Source of the DNA: Plicaturopsis crispa FD-325 SS-3
Lineage: Eukaryota; Basidiomycota; Agaricomycetes; Amylocorticiales; Amylocorticiaceae
DNA length: 64,000 nucleotides
Direction of reading: 5' to 3'
Assembly: GCA_000827205.1 (NCBI GenBank)
Contig: KN832557.1
Span: 1,000,302 to 1,064,301 of the forward strand
Every line of letters begins with the position of its first letter. Positions within the stretch are counted from its first letter, which is position 1. A program made the translations under genes and the position numbers. The notes under the pieces were generated by a model. That model was not told where the DNA came from and did not search any database. It saw nothing but the letters and a program-made list of their open reading frames with translations. Positions 11,735 through 23,701 of this stretch are shown in pieces.

Positions 11735-13494
11735 TCAGCCCATGAAGAGCACATCGATGCTGCTAATGTCTGAGCCATCCCCGCCGCCCAGCTGGTCGAT
11801 AAGAATTAGTAGCTGGTCAGTAGAGCGAGTAAATAGTGAATCACCTTCAGGCCCAAGATCCGCGACTCATCCATCATCACAGCATCGTAACTGTATAGCT
11901 CACTCGAAAAAGTCTCGACGTACGGCAGTCTGCTGTTCACCGGCTCTACGAAACCATGCGAGGCCACTGATATTGTGGACGTCTCGTCATATAGTTGTGT
12001 CCCATCGTCCTCGGTTCCCGCTTCTTCTGCTTGCTTCTGCCGCCAACAGGAATATGGATTGAAATCGAGTACTCTGATCGGCTCAGGCGACGTAGACGCA
12101 GTGGATGGTATGAGAGCGTATCGCTGGCCCGCGGATACTGTAATCCATCTCGGCGGCGTGTCCTCGATCTCGAACCACCGCGTGATACCTGGCCCCCATT
12201 CATCCCAGGCCATCTCTTTCAGAGTCGGTACAGGAGGATCTGCAGAAGCGGGGACCAGCGCAAGGAGTGCGCGACGGTGCACGACGAAGGCGCATTTATC
12301 CACAAATGTGTTATCGTGTGCAATCATGAGCATGCTGATGAGGAATATTGCGTCTTCTGGTGAGCTGAAAAACGGGCACTCGTTGTCGGCGTGGTTCATG
12401 CCAGTGGGCGGGGACATACGGCCGACAGGATTCGGCTCGGCTCGACATATCAGGCGGAATATAGAGATATCCTCGCGCACTGGAGGCAGTTCGAGAAAGA
12501 GGACGGGAACGATATCCCAGGGGTGCTCGCGTATACGGAAAACCTCCATCCTAGTGTCTGCCATGTTCGTAAGAAGAATCAGATCGTCGGCGAGGAAACC
12601 GAGTGAGCTGTATGAGCCCGGAGGCAGAGGATAACTCTGTAGTGCTTGTTAGCCCTAGTCGCTCAGTACTTTTGGAAGCAATCTACCCGTATCAATTCGC
12701 CGGTCTTCCACTGGTATAGGTAAAATCCACACACCGCCACTGCTGGCGAAAAGATGACAAGCAATGCGAGGTAGTGGCCCACGATTTCGATGCTTACGCT
12801 ACAGCTGACCGAGAGTCCAGGTACCGTGCAAATGGCAAGCGTAGGATGGGCAGCAGCGGGGTGCGGGCGTGTAGTAGCAGAATCCAGGAGCGAGACGTCA
12901 ATCGCACTTGTCCCCGGACTCGTCCCAGGCCGCCTGTAAAGCCCAGTCAGCGGTGAGATGGCAGGAAACGCTTCACACATACGTGATAACTAGAGCCACG
13001 AGCCCGTGCTCCTGGAGGCATAGACCAAAGTCGATAATGTGGTAATCGGAGTGAATCTTTGACCAACTTAATGGCTGCTCCGCACCGGGCGAATCAGGTA
13101 GAACAACATAATTTAAATCGGTGACCAGTGGTTCATCGTCTGGACCCAGCGGACCCTCCTCTCCCTGGAAGTACACGCCGCGCGTAAGATCGTATATCCC
13201 GGCAGGGGTGTAGTTGACCGCGACGGATGTCTGGCTGCGAACATCGAGTGTAGTCCATGCGGCTTCGCGTACCCGCAGCCTTTCAAGGCGTTCTGCATAG
13301 CTAAGGCGCGATCGTGAGTTGTCTATAACGCCTGCTGAATATGCTGCGATACGATATTGCAGCTCAGACGAGTCCTTGACCAGCTCGCGGAAATATCGTG
13401 CCGTGAGCTGCCAGGTGAAAGTATCGGTTATAGTCGACAGAGAGACAATTCGAACCAGCAGCTCTGGCGGAAGAGACAGTAGAGTGATTGTCAT
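11735..13494 (-). CDS. F-box protein, tandem copy B
   Basis: Paralogue of copy A with the same four-exon plan. It starts MTITLLSLPPELLVRIVSLS at 13494, directly at the F-box. The middle carries GVYFQGEEGPLGPDD and RPGTSPGTSAIDVSLLDSAT. The large third exon has DKCAFVVHRRALLALVP and WGPGITRWFE. The last short exon gives LGGGDGSDISSIDVLFMG and the stop at 11735-11737. All exon joins keep frame, so it looks functional. An SCF adaptor role is inferred from the F-box only; the target is unknown. The in-frame Met at 13596 lies upstream of the duplicated 5' flank and is less likely as the start. Confidence 0.85.
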
Positions 13495-14990
13495 AGTGGT
13501 AGAAGTGCAGGCAATGCCAGGGTAAAGTAGATGCAGAAAACACGCTGGATAATTGCCTCGGGTCGAGTCTGCAGGAGGACCAGTGGGATATTGCATCTAA
13601 ATATACCCATAAAATTCGCATTTTGGTCCGAAAATCCCTGAGTTTGGTCGAGAAAGGCTAAAAATGTAAGAGGACCGCCACGGTCGGGCAACGGTCGGGA
13701 TTGCAGACGTGGAAAAATTGGTCATTCCAAGGGTTTTCGGAAAGCGGCCATGGCCCCGGAGGGGCCAAGGGTTTTCCGCGGTGGTTTGCCAAATCCACCA
13801 AGGGTTTTCAGTGTGTATGCCTACAGAATTGTTACTCAGAGCCCTTAAAAATCGCAAAAAATCGCGAAAATAATGTGCACAACCTCCTGCACCTCTCTAT
13901 CAGCATATCCTAGCATTTGCTTGCCTTAGGTGCAGTACAGTAGCTGTTATTGACCTAAATTTCGACTATTTCGGTGTTTTTGGTGCTTTAGCAAGGCTCA
14001 GACTTTGATTTTCATGTCTCAGAACCTCCATTCATGCTACATATGTGCTATGCATGGGTCTCAAAATTTTCGACCGCCTGCGGCGCGCTCGTCAAGCCAA
14101 AATGCGCCGGTCAACGCGTTTTGGCGCGCTGGGTCGCGGCGACGCGTCCGCATTAGGTAGAATGTTACGTAATCTTACCACGGACCTTTCTACCGTCTTC
14201 CTACCGTCGTTCTCGTTAAAGTTCGCATTTTCGCGCCTTGCGACTAAGGACATTGCATTTTAGATAGTACACAGCCTCGAAAATCAAATTTGAGACAGGA
14301 AAATCGAGTTCCTGCACGAAAATGAGTGCTTCAGTGTTTCGAGGAAATCACGTGCCTCAAATCGGTCCAAAAATCGGTCAATCGGTCAATCGGTCGCGGC
14401 TTCCCGATTGGGAAAACCCTTGGTATGGCGATTCTGCCCAGACGTGCACGACGGTCACGGTGTCTTATCCTGGGTGGCGTGCAGTGACCTGCAGTCGATA
14501 CTTACCTGCTCCGAGTCGTTCTCTCGCAGATACAAATTACAATCCTTGACATGTTCCTCCGGCTGAGCAGGACGATATTCACAGTAGCAATTACTAGCAA
14601 TAAATTTTCTATCATGTAGTCGTGTATTGCATATTATTTGCACAGAATGCTGGGACAGTGGGGACGGAAATAGACTCGAACCAGTGCCCGAAAACTACGC
14701 TACACAAAAGATAGTCGTTTTGTCGCTCGGATTCGGGCCAACTCGAACGATTATCTTCGAGTGTCGGCTGTGAAATTTTGACTGCCTCGAGTCTAGGACG
14801 GAAACGACGTCCCAGTAGGAAATTCGATCCGCTGCAGCGCGCGCCGCGACTGCAAGCGGTTTTTGGAACATTTGCTGATTTCAATAATGAGAACGGAATG
14901 GATGCGATGCGAACGAAAATCGATGCTTTTAGAATAGGAGCCTCACTCAGCATATGCCAAGTAGCGTTCTGTTCCGGCAGCACTCCATCG
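13495..14990. other. Expanded spacer between F-box B and C
   Basis: About 1.5 kb compared with 0.53 kb between copies A and B. Both edges match the A-B spacer: TTTGGTCGAGAAAG near 13640-13655 on one side, and the block starting near 14510 (TCTCGCAGA, then ATATTCACAGTAGCAATTAC) on the other. The extra DNA between these matches has no coding signal and includes the candidate element listed separately. Confidence 0.55.
13727..14423. mobile_element. Candidate MITE-like element with 12-bp inverted ends
   Basis: The 12-mer CCAAGGGTTTTC occurs at 13727-13738, 13765-13776 and 13798-13809 on the plus strand and in inverted form (GAAAACCCTTGG) at 14412-14423, about 0.7 kb apart. Nothing inside looks coding. 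It contains a short palindrome, GCCAAAA...TTTTGGC near 14095-14124, and a tandem ATCGGTCA repeat near 14373-14395. The segment lies within DNA that is present between F-box B and C but absent between A and B. A non-autonomous DNA transposon is the simplest reading. No clear target-site duplication was seen, so the family is open. Confidence 0.4.
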
Positions 14991-16763
14991 TCATCCCATG
15001 AGGAGCACATCGATGTTAGTTATGTCGGAGTTCTCACCGCCCAGCTGGTCAAGAAAAATCAGTGTCCGGTAAGTTTTGGATGGGTAGATAGTATATCACC
15101 GTCAAGCCCAAAATCCGCACCTCGTCCATCAAAACAGCATCGTAACGGTATAGCTCACGCGTCAAAGTCTCAACATAAGGGAGTCTGCTATTCACCGGCT
15201 CTGCGAAACCATGCAAGTCCTGCATTATTGTCGACGTCTCGTCACACAGCCGTGTCCCATCGTCCTCGGTTCCCGCCTCTTCTGCCTGCTTCTGCTTCCA
15301 GCAGGAATACGGATTAAAATCAAGTACTCTGATCGGCTCAGGCGACGCGGACGCAGTCGAAGCTATGAGAGCATATCGCTGGCCCGCGGGGACTGTAATC
15401 CATCGCGGTGGAGTGTCATCTATGTCGAACCACCGTGTGATGTCTGGTCCCCATGTAACCCAGGGCATCTCTTCTAGGGTCGGCACAAGTGGATCCACAG
15501 GTACTGGGACAAGCGCAAGGAGCGCGCGGCGGTGCACGACAAAGGAACACTTATCCACAACTGCGTGGTCGTGTGAGATCAAGAGCATGCTGAAGAGAAA
15601 TATGGCGTCTTCCGGTGCATTGAAAAACGGGCGCTCGTCGTCGGCATGGTTCACGCTAGTGGGCGAGGACATGCGGCCAATAGGATTGGGCTCGGCTTGG
15701 CACGTCAGGCGGTATATAGCGACATTGTTGCGATCGCGCACCGGTGGCAGCTCGAGGAGGAGGATAGGAGCGATGTCCCAGGGGTGCTCGTGTATGCGGA
15801 AAATCTCCAACCTATTTTCTGCCATGTTCGTGAGAAGGATTAGGTCGTCGGCAAGGAAAGCGAGCGAGTTGTATGAGCCTGGTGACAAAGGGTAGCTCTG
15901 TCAAGTTTGTTAGCCCATTCTCCCAGTCCCTTTGAAAGCAATCTGACCCGTATCAATTCGCCGGTCTTCCACTGGTATAGATATAATGCACACATCGCCA
16001 TTTGTGGCGAAAATGTGACAAGCAACGCGAGGTAATGGCCCACAATTCCGATGCTTGTGCTACAGCTGACGACCGAAACCTTAGGTACCGTGCAGACGTG
16101 AAGCGTAGGCTGGACAGCAGCGGGATGCGGCCGTGAAGTGGCAAAGTCCAGGAGCGAGACCTCGACAGTACTTGTCCCCGGATTCGTCCCCGGGCGCCTG
16201 TAAGCCTAGTCAGCGATGTAACACCAGTAAAAGGTGCAACACGCATACACGACAACTAGAGCCACGAGCCCATGCTCCTGTAGGCATGGACCAAAGTCGA
16301 TGATGTGGTGATCAGAGTGAATCTTCGACCAACTCAATGGCTGCCCCTCCGCACTGGGTGAATGAGGTAAAACAACATAATTTAGATCGGTGACCAGTGG
16401 TTTGTCATCTGTGCCCAGTAGCCCCTCCTCTGCCTGAAAATACACGCCGCGCGTAAAATCGTATAGTCCGGCAGGGGTGTAATCTACCGCGATGGCGGTC
16501 TGGCTGCGAACGTTAAGTGTGGACCATGCGGTTTCGCGTGCCTTCAGCCTTTCAAGCCGTTCAGCATGGCTAAGGCGCGATCTTGGGTTGTCGATAACGC
16601 CTGCTGCATATGCTGCGATACGATACTGCAGCTCAGACGAGTCCTTGACCAGATTGCGGAAATGCCGTGCCGTAAGCTGCCAGATGAAAGTATCGGTTGG
16701 AGTCGACAGAGAGATTATGCGAACTAGCAGCTCTGTTGGAAGAGACAGCAGATTAAATGCCAT
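14991..16763 (-). CDS. F-box protein, tandem copy C
   Basis: Third member of the array. It starts MAFNLLSLPTELLVRIISLS at 16763. Exon 1 also carries GVYFQAEEGLLGTDD. The second exon gives RPHPAAVQPTLHVCTVP and YLYQWKTGELIRV; the third has DKCSFVVHRRALLALVP and WGPDITRWFD. The short last exon encodes LGGENSDITNIDVLLMG. All joins are in frame. The C-terminal IDVL(L/F)MG is kept in all three copies, so the short last exon is probably under constraint. Its 5' end faces the ferredoxin gene across about 345 bases. Probable SCF adaptor; substrate unknown. Confidence 0.85.
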
Positions 16764-17108
16764 AGTTTTGGTAGGTAGAAGGTAAGGTCAAGGTGAAGGA
16801 GATGCAGAACATCGTACGCTGGACAAATGTCTGGCGGCCCGGCTCGAGGTCGTGCACTGCCATAAATTCCGCATTTTGGTCCAAAGCCACCTGTTTGGGG
16901 CCAAATTTGCTGCGAAAAACACGCCGTCCCGCCGCGTCCCCAAGTTCCGTTCGCTGCCTGAGTCTTCACTTGCTTCGTACTCTCAATCCCCCCTTCACCA
17001 GTATCTAAACCGTACGCAGACCACTTGGCGTTGGTTTCTGTCCGTAATACCAGAATCCCCTCGAGGCAGCGTTTCGACCGTAGTAGCATCCGGACTCAAA
17101 AGTCAAGC

Positions 17109-17916
17109 ATGTCATCATTCAAGTTACCCCGGACACTTTTTGCCTCTGCCTTGTCGATGTCGCGGTGTCGACCGTGCCCAAATGCCAACTCTGCACACCC
17201 GCGATGGATATCTGCAGTTGTAAACGCACAACGACCACGCACAAAAGCGTCTTTCGGCGCTACGCGTGGATTTCATTTGTCGGTCGGTACGTGGACGCCT
17301 ATTCTGCAACGCGAATGAGTATTTAGCACCGGTGATACAGTGAGGAGGCATGGGGATATCAAGAGACCAGAGCCTGGTACAGGGTGTGTCTCGATTTTTT
17401 TCCGGAACATACATATGCTTCGGAATTGACTCCGCGGCCTTGCAGCATAAAATTACACTTCAAGGATTCCAAGGGAACTCCTCTGAAGACTGTCGAGGTA
17501 AATGAGGGAGATGATATCTTAAGCATCGCGCACGAACACGACATCGACCTGGAAGGTCCGTATCGTGCGACGCGACCTACTTGCTTAGCATATACTCAAA
17601 CTCCTTGTTAGGCGCATGCGAGGGCTCTGTAGCATGCTCAACATGTCACGTCATCCTTTCCCCCCAGCATTATGATATCCTACCCGAGCCATCCGACGAC
17701 GAAAATGACATGCTCGACATGGCGTTCGGGTTGACAGACACAAGCCGTCTCGGCTGCCAAGTCATTGTGACGCCCGATATGGATGGAATGGAAGTTGCCC
17801 TCCCCAGTGCGACGCGGAATATGTTCGTGGATGGTGAGTCGCTTCTTGGTGAATATGCGCTCTACAGCGTCCTAATTTTCTGTCAAACATTAGGCCACAA
17901 ATCAACACATCATTGA
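17109..17916 (+). CDS. YAH1: Mitochondrial adrenodoxin-type [2Fe-2S] ferredoxin (Yah1-like)
   Basis: Electron carrier of the mitochondrial matrix, needed for Fe-S cluster assembly, heme A and ubiquinone synthesis together with ferredoxin reductase (Arh1). Five exons: 17109-17286, 17341-17383, 17446-17555, 17612-17833 and 17894-17916. The first about 60 residues are Arg/Ser/Ala-rich without acids, a typical presequence. The mature part starts near [15 protein letters not shown]. Cluster ligands are in [14 protein letters not shown] (C-x5-C-x2-C) and the fourth Cys in SRLGCQV. The acidic stretch [13 protein letters not shown] is the usual partner-docking helix. The C-terminus is ATRNMFVDG followed by a short last exon. 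All splice joins restore the family sequence. The gene is divergent from F-box C. Confidence 0.93.
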
Positions 17917-18579
17917 TCATGGTGATAGTTTGGATGATTTGGCACAGCTTCACGGAGACGGGGGATATAATGCGTATGTATTGTTTTTAATGCTAATGGA
18001 ACACCCACCTCAACGTTTAACCGTTCTCGGCTGGCATGCTAAATGCTCCTATGGTTGCTGATCACCTTGCCTGTAAGCCTCACGCTCGCAATCACTGAAT
18101 TTGCTTTGAATGCGTCATGCAACAGGTGAAGCTTACATCTGTCAAGCACTTTGTGCTCCTTAGCTCACTAAGCTATCGCGAATGGGCAGTTTTCACACTT
18201 AGTCGCCCCGTTGCGTGCATTCTAGTATGCTCAAGGTCGTTCAATGCATGCTAATTTACGGTGATATCTCCAAGTTGTCTGTGCTGATGCTACCGCCGCG
18301 TATCGTTTTTACGTAAGAGGCGTATCGGTGCCGCGTTGTTCAGAGCGTTGATCTCGACATCGTCGTATGGACGTCTGTCCGCGCGGTGCACTGTGCCTTT
18401 CGCCGGTGCTAACTGTGCCTAGGAACGGATGGTCGTCGACAGACTTACTAGGCATGCACGACCACGAGCGCGCTGTCAAGGTTCCTGTCCAGGCTGTCGC
18501 CGACTGATCTCCTGCTAGAAGCACATGCTCCACTATCTCATCAAGACGTCGAGCCTGCATCGAGCGCCCTTTCGATATC
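17917..18579. other. Intergenic, no gene seen
   Basis: About 0.66 kb between the ferredoxin stop and the sedolisin promoter. I see no coding frame with support and no repeat. Confidence 0.4.
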
Positions 18580-18585
18580 TATAAA
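18580..18585 (+). promoter_or_regulatory. TATA box of the sedolisin gene
   Basis: TATAAA lies about 68 bases before the chosen ATG at 18653, which is a usual distance in filamentous fungi. Confidence 0.5.
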
Positions 18586-18652
18586 GTATGCAGCCCCGCC
18601 CTCCAATCCTCCTTCATTCCTCTTCTCCTCGGCGCTGCTTCAGTTGCCCATA

Positions 18653-20740
18653 ATGCGGTCTTTCTCCCCGTCATTCTTTTGCCTCGCGCTCCTTCCCGCG
18701 CTCGTCTTTGGCGCGTCTTCGCCCATTCTTTCGCCTCACGTTCTTCACGAATCGCGCTCAGGCATTCCCCACGGCTGGATACCCCTCCCATCTAAGCCAT
18801 CCGTTCCAACTATCCCCCTTCGTTTTGCTCTCAATCAGCCCGGCCTCGCCTCCCTTGACGCGCACTTGAACGCCGTCTCCGACCCCGAGTCGCCAACATT
18901 CGGCGAGCACTGGTCCGCGTCCCAAATCGCTGCCGCTTTCGCCCCCTCGCAGGACTCCATCGACACCGTCTCCGCTTGGATCGCGTCTGAGCTTGGCAGC
19001 GACGGCCGCGCTCGCGTCACGAAGGCAAAGAACTGGATTGAAGTAGACGTCACTGTGGCGGAGGCCGAGCACCTGCTCAAGGCCGAGTACAAGACGTACA
19101 CGCACGAGGAGACCGGCGCGGAGCACATTGCGTGTGAGAAGTACCACCTTCCCGAGCACGTCCAGCCGCACGTCGATCTCGTGATGCCCACCATCCACTT
19201 CAACGCCGTCCACCGGAAGCGCTCCGTCAACGAGCCCGCTCCCGCGCGTACCATTGGCCAGCCCAACCGCGGCCCCGTGTCGCCCAAGACGGCCGGCTCT
19301 GTCACGTCTATATTCAAGGACCTCGAGAACTGCGACAAACAGACCACACCTGCGTGTCTCCGCGCACTCTACGGACTGATTTACGAGCCGCTTTCTACTT
19401 CCAAGAACAGCTACGGTATTGGTGAGTATCCCTTCATTTTCTGCTGGTCTATCTCTCGCTAAAGAGCGGTGCAGTCGAGTACACCCCGCAGACCGTACTC
19501 CAAGAAGACATCGACAAGTTCGGCGCGAACTTCTCGAGCGGTCTCGTGGGCAAATTCCCCAAAGTCGTAGCTATCGACGGGGCGGTATTGCAGCAGCAAA
19601 GCAAAGGCTTTGAATTCAATGGCGAGGCGGATCTTGACTTCCAGTACGGCATGGCCCTCGTAACACCGAGGCAGGAGGTGACGCTGTACCAGGTCGGCGA
19701 TCTCGTAGAGGGAGCTTCCTTCAACAACCTTCTCGGTAAGCCACCTACCAGCCTCGTTCTACTAGCATCTATTAACAGCGTTCTAGATGCGCTCGACGGC
19801 TCGTTCTGCACCTTGGATGGCGGCGACGACCCAACGCAGGATGGGATATACCCCGATCCTGCAGCGGGTGGATACAAGGGAGCAGAATCATGCGGCATTG
19901 TCAAGCCCGCGAACGTCATCTCTACTTCGTACGGATATGACGAAGCGGACCTCAGCCCCAAGTACACCGCCCGCCAGTGCCAGGAGTATGCGAAGCTCGG
20001 CCTCATGGGTGTCACCGTGCTCTACTCCAGCGGTGACTACGGTGTTGCCGGTAACGGCGGCCTGTGCCTCGAGGCCAACGGGACACAGACCAAGCAGGGC
20101 AAAATTTTCAACCCTGCGTTCCCCTCGACGTGCCCATACGTTACCTCCGTCGGCGCGACGCAAGTGAACCCGAACTCGTCGATCTTCGAGCCGGAATCTG
20201 CTTGCGAGCAGGTTATCTACTCCGGCGGTGGCTTCTCGAACTACTTCGCCCGCCCGAGTTACCAGGAGAAGGCGGTGTCGTCCTTCTTGAAGAACCACCC
20301 CCCACCATACAGCCACGACCTATACAACGCGACTGGCAACTCCAGGGCGTACCCTGACCTTGCCGCGAACGGCGCGAACTACGTCGTCTCCGTCGCGGGC
20401 AACTTTTCTCTTGTGTACGGCACCAGCGCATCTGCACCTGTTGTCGGCGCCATCCTGACGATGGTGAACGACGCGAGGATCACGATCGGCAAGAAGCCCA
20501 TTGGATTCATCAACCCGACTGTAAGCTATCGCATCTTGTTCTCGTGGTTTATTTTTCTAATGCTATTCTGCGCAGATCTACTCGGATTCCTTCGCCTCTG
20601 CCTTCAACGACATCACATCTGGAGGCAACCAGGGCTGCGGCACCGCAGGTTTCACCGCTACCGAAGGATGGGACCCCGTTACGGGACTTGGCACACCAAA
20701 CTTCCCCAAGCTCCTCGCGAAATGGCTCCTTCTGCCATGA
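18653..20740 (+). CDS. Secreted sedolisin / tripeptidyl peptidase (family S53)
   Basis: Acid serine peptidase of the sedolisin family, secreted as a proenzyme and removing tripeptides in acidic surroundings. Exons are 18653-19421, 19475-19735, 19787-20520 and 20576-20740. [20 protein letters not shown] is a clear signal peptide; an in-frame Met three codons earlier (18644) is possible. A pro-domain of about 180 residues ([17 protein letters not shown]...) comes before the catalytic domain. The catalytic Glu and Asp lie in [10 protein letters not shown], and the nucleophile Ser is in YGTSASAPV. The C-terminal Ca2+ site is spread over FNDITSGGN and [22 protein letters not shown] and NFS are possible N-glycosylation sites. 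Likely role: extracellular protein breakdown for nitrogen. All key residues are present. Confidence 0.95.
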
Positions 20741-21438
20741 TCACCGCTTTACTCTTCAGGGGTTGGAATGATTTACGCGTCTCTATCATGTTGTATTTTG
20801 CTTTCAATCGACTCTACAGTCTGCACGCACTCCTTTGACAATATTCGAGAACCTCAGAATATTCCCGCAGTTGTGTTTTTGTGGATAAAACAACGCTGCC
20901 ATAACGCGTGTACGTATGTGGCACGTGCGCCTGTACAGGTTCAACTCAACGTTCAATACCGCAAACACATCCTTCAATTTCCGCAGTGCGTAGTTTGTTG
21001 GTAGCTTCCACGCCGCATTGTATAATTATGGTGTCGATATATCACACCCTAGCCAGAGATTCCTTGTTTCGTATGATAATACTGACTGGGCACGACGTCT
21101 TCAATTTCAATGAAGGTACCGTTCGGACCTTCATCATCGCGGTGAGTTCTGGGTTAGCTTCATTTGGACTGCCTCCTCAAACGTTTTGCAGTGTTCACAG
21201 GATGCTAGAGAACAGTGCTATGCATAGTCCTGGGGCCATGAGCGCCTATCGATAACGGTTGGACGCTCCGGTGCCCGGGACACCTCTGCTACTTAAACGA
21301 GTGGCAAGGCGATTCCTCGCTGTCAACACATGTCCACATTAAGCGCCTTGGATTGACCCTGCTCGGTCGTCCATCTTGCTTAAAGTCTCTCTGCCTGCTT
21401 AGCACTCGAGTCCGTCGCTGGCAGGATAGTCTCGGGAC
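20741..21438. other. Intergenic, no gene seen
   Basis: About 0.7 kb between the sedolisin stop and the GTPase start. An open plus-strand frame at 20908-21255 has no motif and no good splice context. Confidence 0.4.
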
Positions 21439-23701
21439 ATGGCGGATTCCACATCGGGGGTCACTCCAGAATCTAGACTTGATACGCCGCTGGAATCGAC
21501 TTTTGACAGCATTGTCAACGAGTATGGGAGGTATGTACTCTTTGGAATGTCCTTGCATTTGCCGTAGTGCATGAAAGGCTAATCGTTCACATTCTTAGAC
21601 TTCGAATTCTTGTCGTAGGAAAGGTAGAGTTTTGTTTGTCCGTGCAGCCAATCCATCACTCACGATGCTGCTGAAGTCCGGTGTCGGGAAGTCATCGCTA
21701 CTACAGAAGATCTTCAAAATCAAAATGGTACGTCTACCGACATCGCCTGCACTACCTTGAATGAATGGCCTCATTATGTTCTGTAGAATGTCAGTCACAA
21801 TGCGGCCGGCGTATCAGACATTGAGAAGGAGTACCTTTACCCGGACAACGATCGCCTAGTCGTACACGATTCACAGGGATATGAGCCCGGAGACACAGAG
21901 AACTATGACAGGGTGATTAACTTTGTCAACGAGAGGTCAACGAAGCCAAATCTCGCAGATCGGGTACATGTTATTTGGTGAGCGACTCACTTTCATCCAT
22001 ATATCGGACCCGTAGTAACCGTCAATACCTCCAAGGCTTTGTATAGCGACCCCGTGCGCTGGTGGTCGGGTGCTTGAAACAGGAACCGAAAACCTATTGA
22101 AGGACATTCCGCCCAGTGCGTTTTTCTTTATCAAGGTTAGTGCCCACTTACCGATGGTGACTGGCAGGTATTGCGGTCATCGTCGTTTTCACAAAATATG
22201 ACACGCTGGTCATTCAGAAGAGTCATGCCGTCAAAGAGACACATGTCAACGCTAGCAGGGACGAGCTTTTTGTGATGGCGTGCTCGGAGGCCGATGCAGA
22301 TTTCCAGCAGCTTTGCGCAGAGCCCATAAACAAATTTATGTCCGGACACCGTTATGCTCCGTGCATCAAGGTTTCAAGTCAGTCTTGTCTGTCTATCTAC
22401 TTTGGCTATGGACTGTCGATTTACTGTATCCTTTGTAGCAAGGCGCGCTTACGCACCGTCACTGACCGCCCTGGTCGGCCTCACAGAAAGATGTGGTGCG
22501 GAGGCCTATCGTGTCAGTCACTTAGAGGAAGGCATATCTTCCGATGAGAGTAGGGACGACACGCCGTCCTCTGAAGCTATCAGCCCCTCTGCAGCGCCTG
22601 AGATGGGACCAGTCACCATGCTGGTGGCCGTCTCTCAGCGGGTTGATATTGAGAGCAAAATCAACGTATCTATAGAGTGCGTGCGTTTCAGATCGGTTTA
22701 TGCCTTTCATCGGTAATAATATAACTGTCGCTGCGCATAGAGTGGGTCGGAAACGTACGTTTTCTTTCTTCCAGCGTTTTGTGGTATTCCTTTGTCGTTG
22801 CCCGCGAGCTCATGTGTAGCTGACAGGCTACTGGCAAGGGCTCGCCTCGAGCGCGCATTTTCCCGGCGTCAGATTGCGGACTTGTTTGCATGTCTTGCAC
22901 AAGGATATCGTCGGACCATGGAATTTCAATGACCCATACAAGGTGCACACCACTATTCTCTTTCGAGTATCGGCCATGCCCGCGCTGACTCGTCTTTTTC
23001 GAACTCGCATAATTATAGCTCCTACTGGGAGCTGAGTTTGAAGCGGCCATAAGCCAGCTCAGTAAAGAAGGACCACCCATAAGGGAGGGGCGTAAATTTT
23101 TGTGAGCTGTCTTTTCGACGATGCGCTTTCGTGAACTGATAATGGCGTAGCTCTGACAGCATCGCAGTTGCTGGATCTGTTGTAGGAGTGGCTGCTGCGG
23201 CATTGTCGGGTCCAGCAGCTGCTATTGTCGCACCCACGGTATTCGTTGGAATAGCTTTTGCACATTGGGTGTATGATACTTGGGAGGCGATGTGGGTGCT
23301 CGCTATTGTGCCAATTCCGGACCGCAGAGGCTAACGTGGTTATTCGCCATAGTGGTGGCGTTTTGTGCAGACTCATGCGATATATCGTGCACCTAACGAA
23401 CGTGATGCAGGGTCTCTTTTACGCCACTGAGACAGCAGGCACATATGTCACCAAGGAAATAGTCGAAAGTGTCACTCGACGATACGGGGACTCGGATTTC
23501 CCCTCGCAAATTGGTGCTGACATCGACCGCTTTGTGGACTCCGACGAGGTGAATAATTGGAAACCTGGAAAGACGAGAGGCAATGTCTTCGACGAGCTCG
23601 TTAGGCTGATCAGGAAATATCGAATTTTACCGTCTCAGGGTAGTTCGTCTTCTATGAGATCTGGAGGACCCTCAACAGGTCAGTATATCATGGTTACTTG
23701 A
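21439..23701 (+). CDS. P-loop G-domain GTPase with C-terminal hydrophobic segment
   Basis: Resembles the uncharacterised 'G domain-containing' proteins common in mushrooms. Start MADSTSGVTPES at 21439, then many short exons. G1 is VVGKSGVGKSSLL, G3 is HDSQGYEPG and G4 is VFTKYDTLV. The region between them (LCIATPCAGGRVLETG) is typical of the group. A middle section (RYWQGLASSAHFPG and a WNFNDPYK helix) leads to a hydrophobic Ala/Val-rich stretch near 23160-23270 (AGSVVGVAAAALSGPAAAIV), likely membrane-inserted. The C-terminus has FYATETAGTYVTKEIV and KTRGNVFDELVRLIRKY. Guanine-nucleotide binding is well supported; cellular role and membrane are unknown. The exon boundary just before the hydrophobic part and the last few codons are uncertain. 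Confidence 0.75.

Noticed and set aside
17109-17916. Ferredoxin as the electron donor for the three P450s
   Set aside because: The P450s have N-terminal ER anchors and would use cytochrome P450 reductase. The ferredoxin has a mitochondrial presequence and belongs to Fe-S/heme biogenesis.
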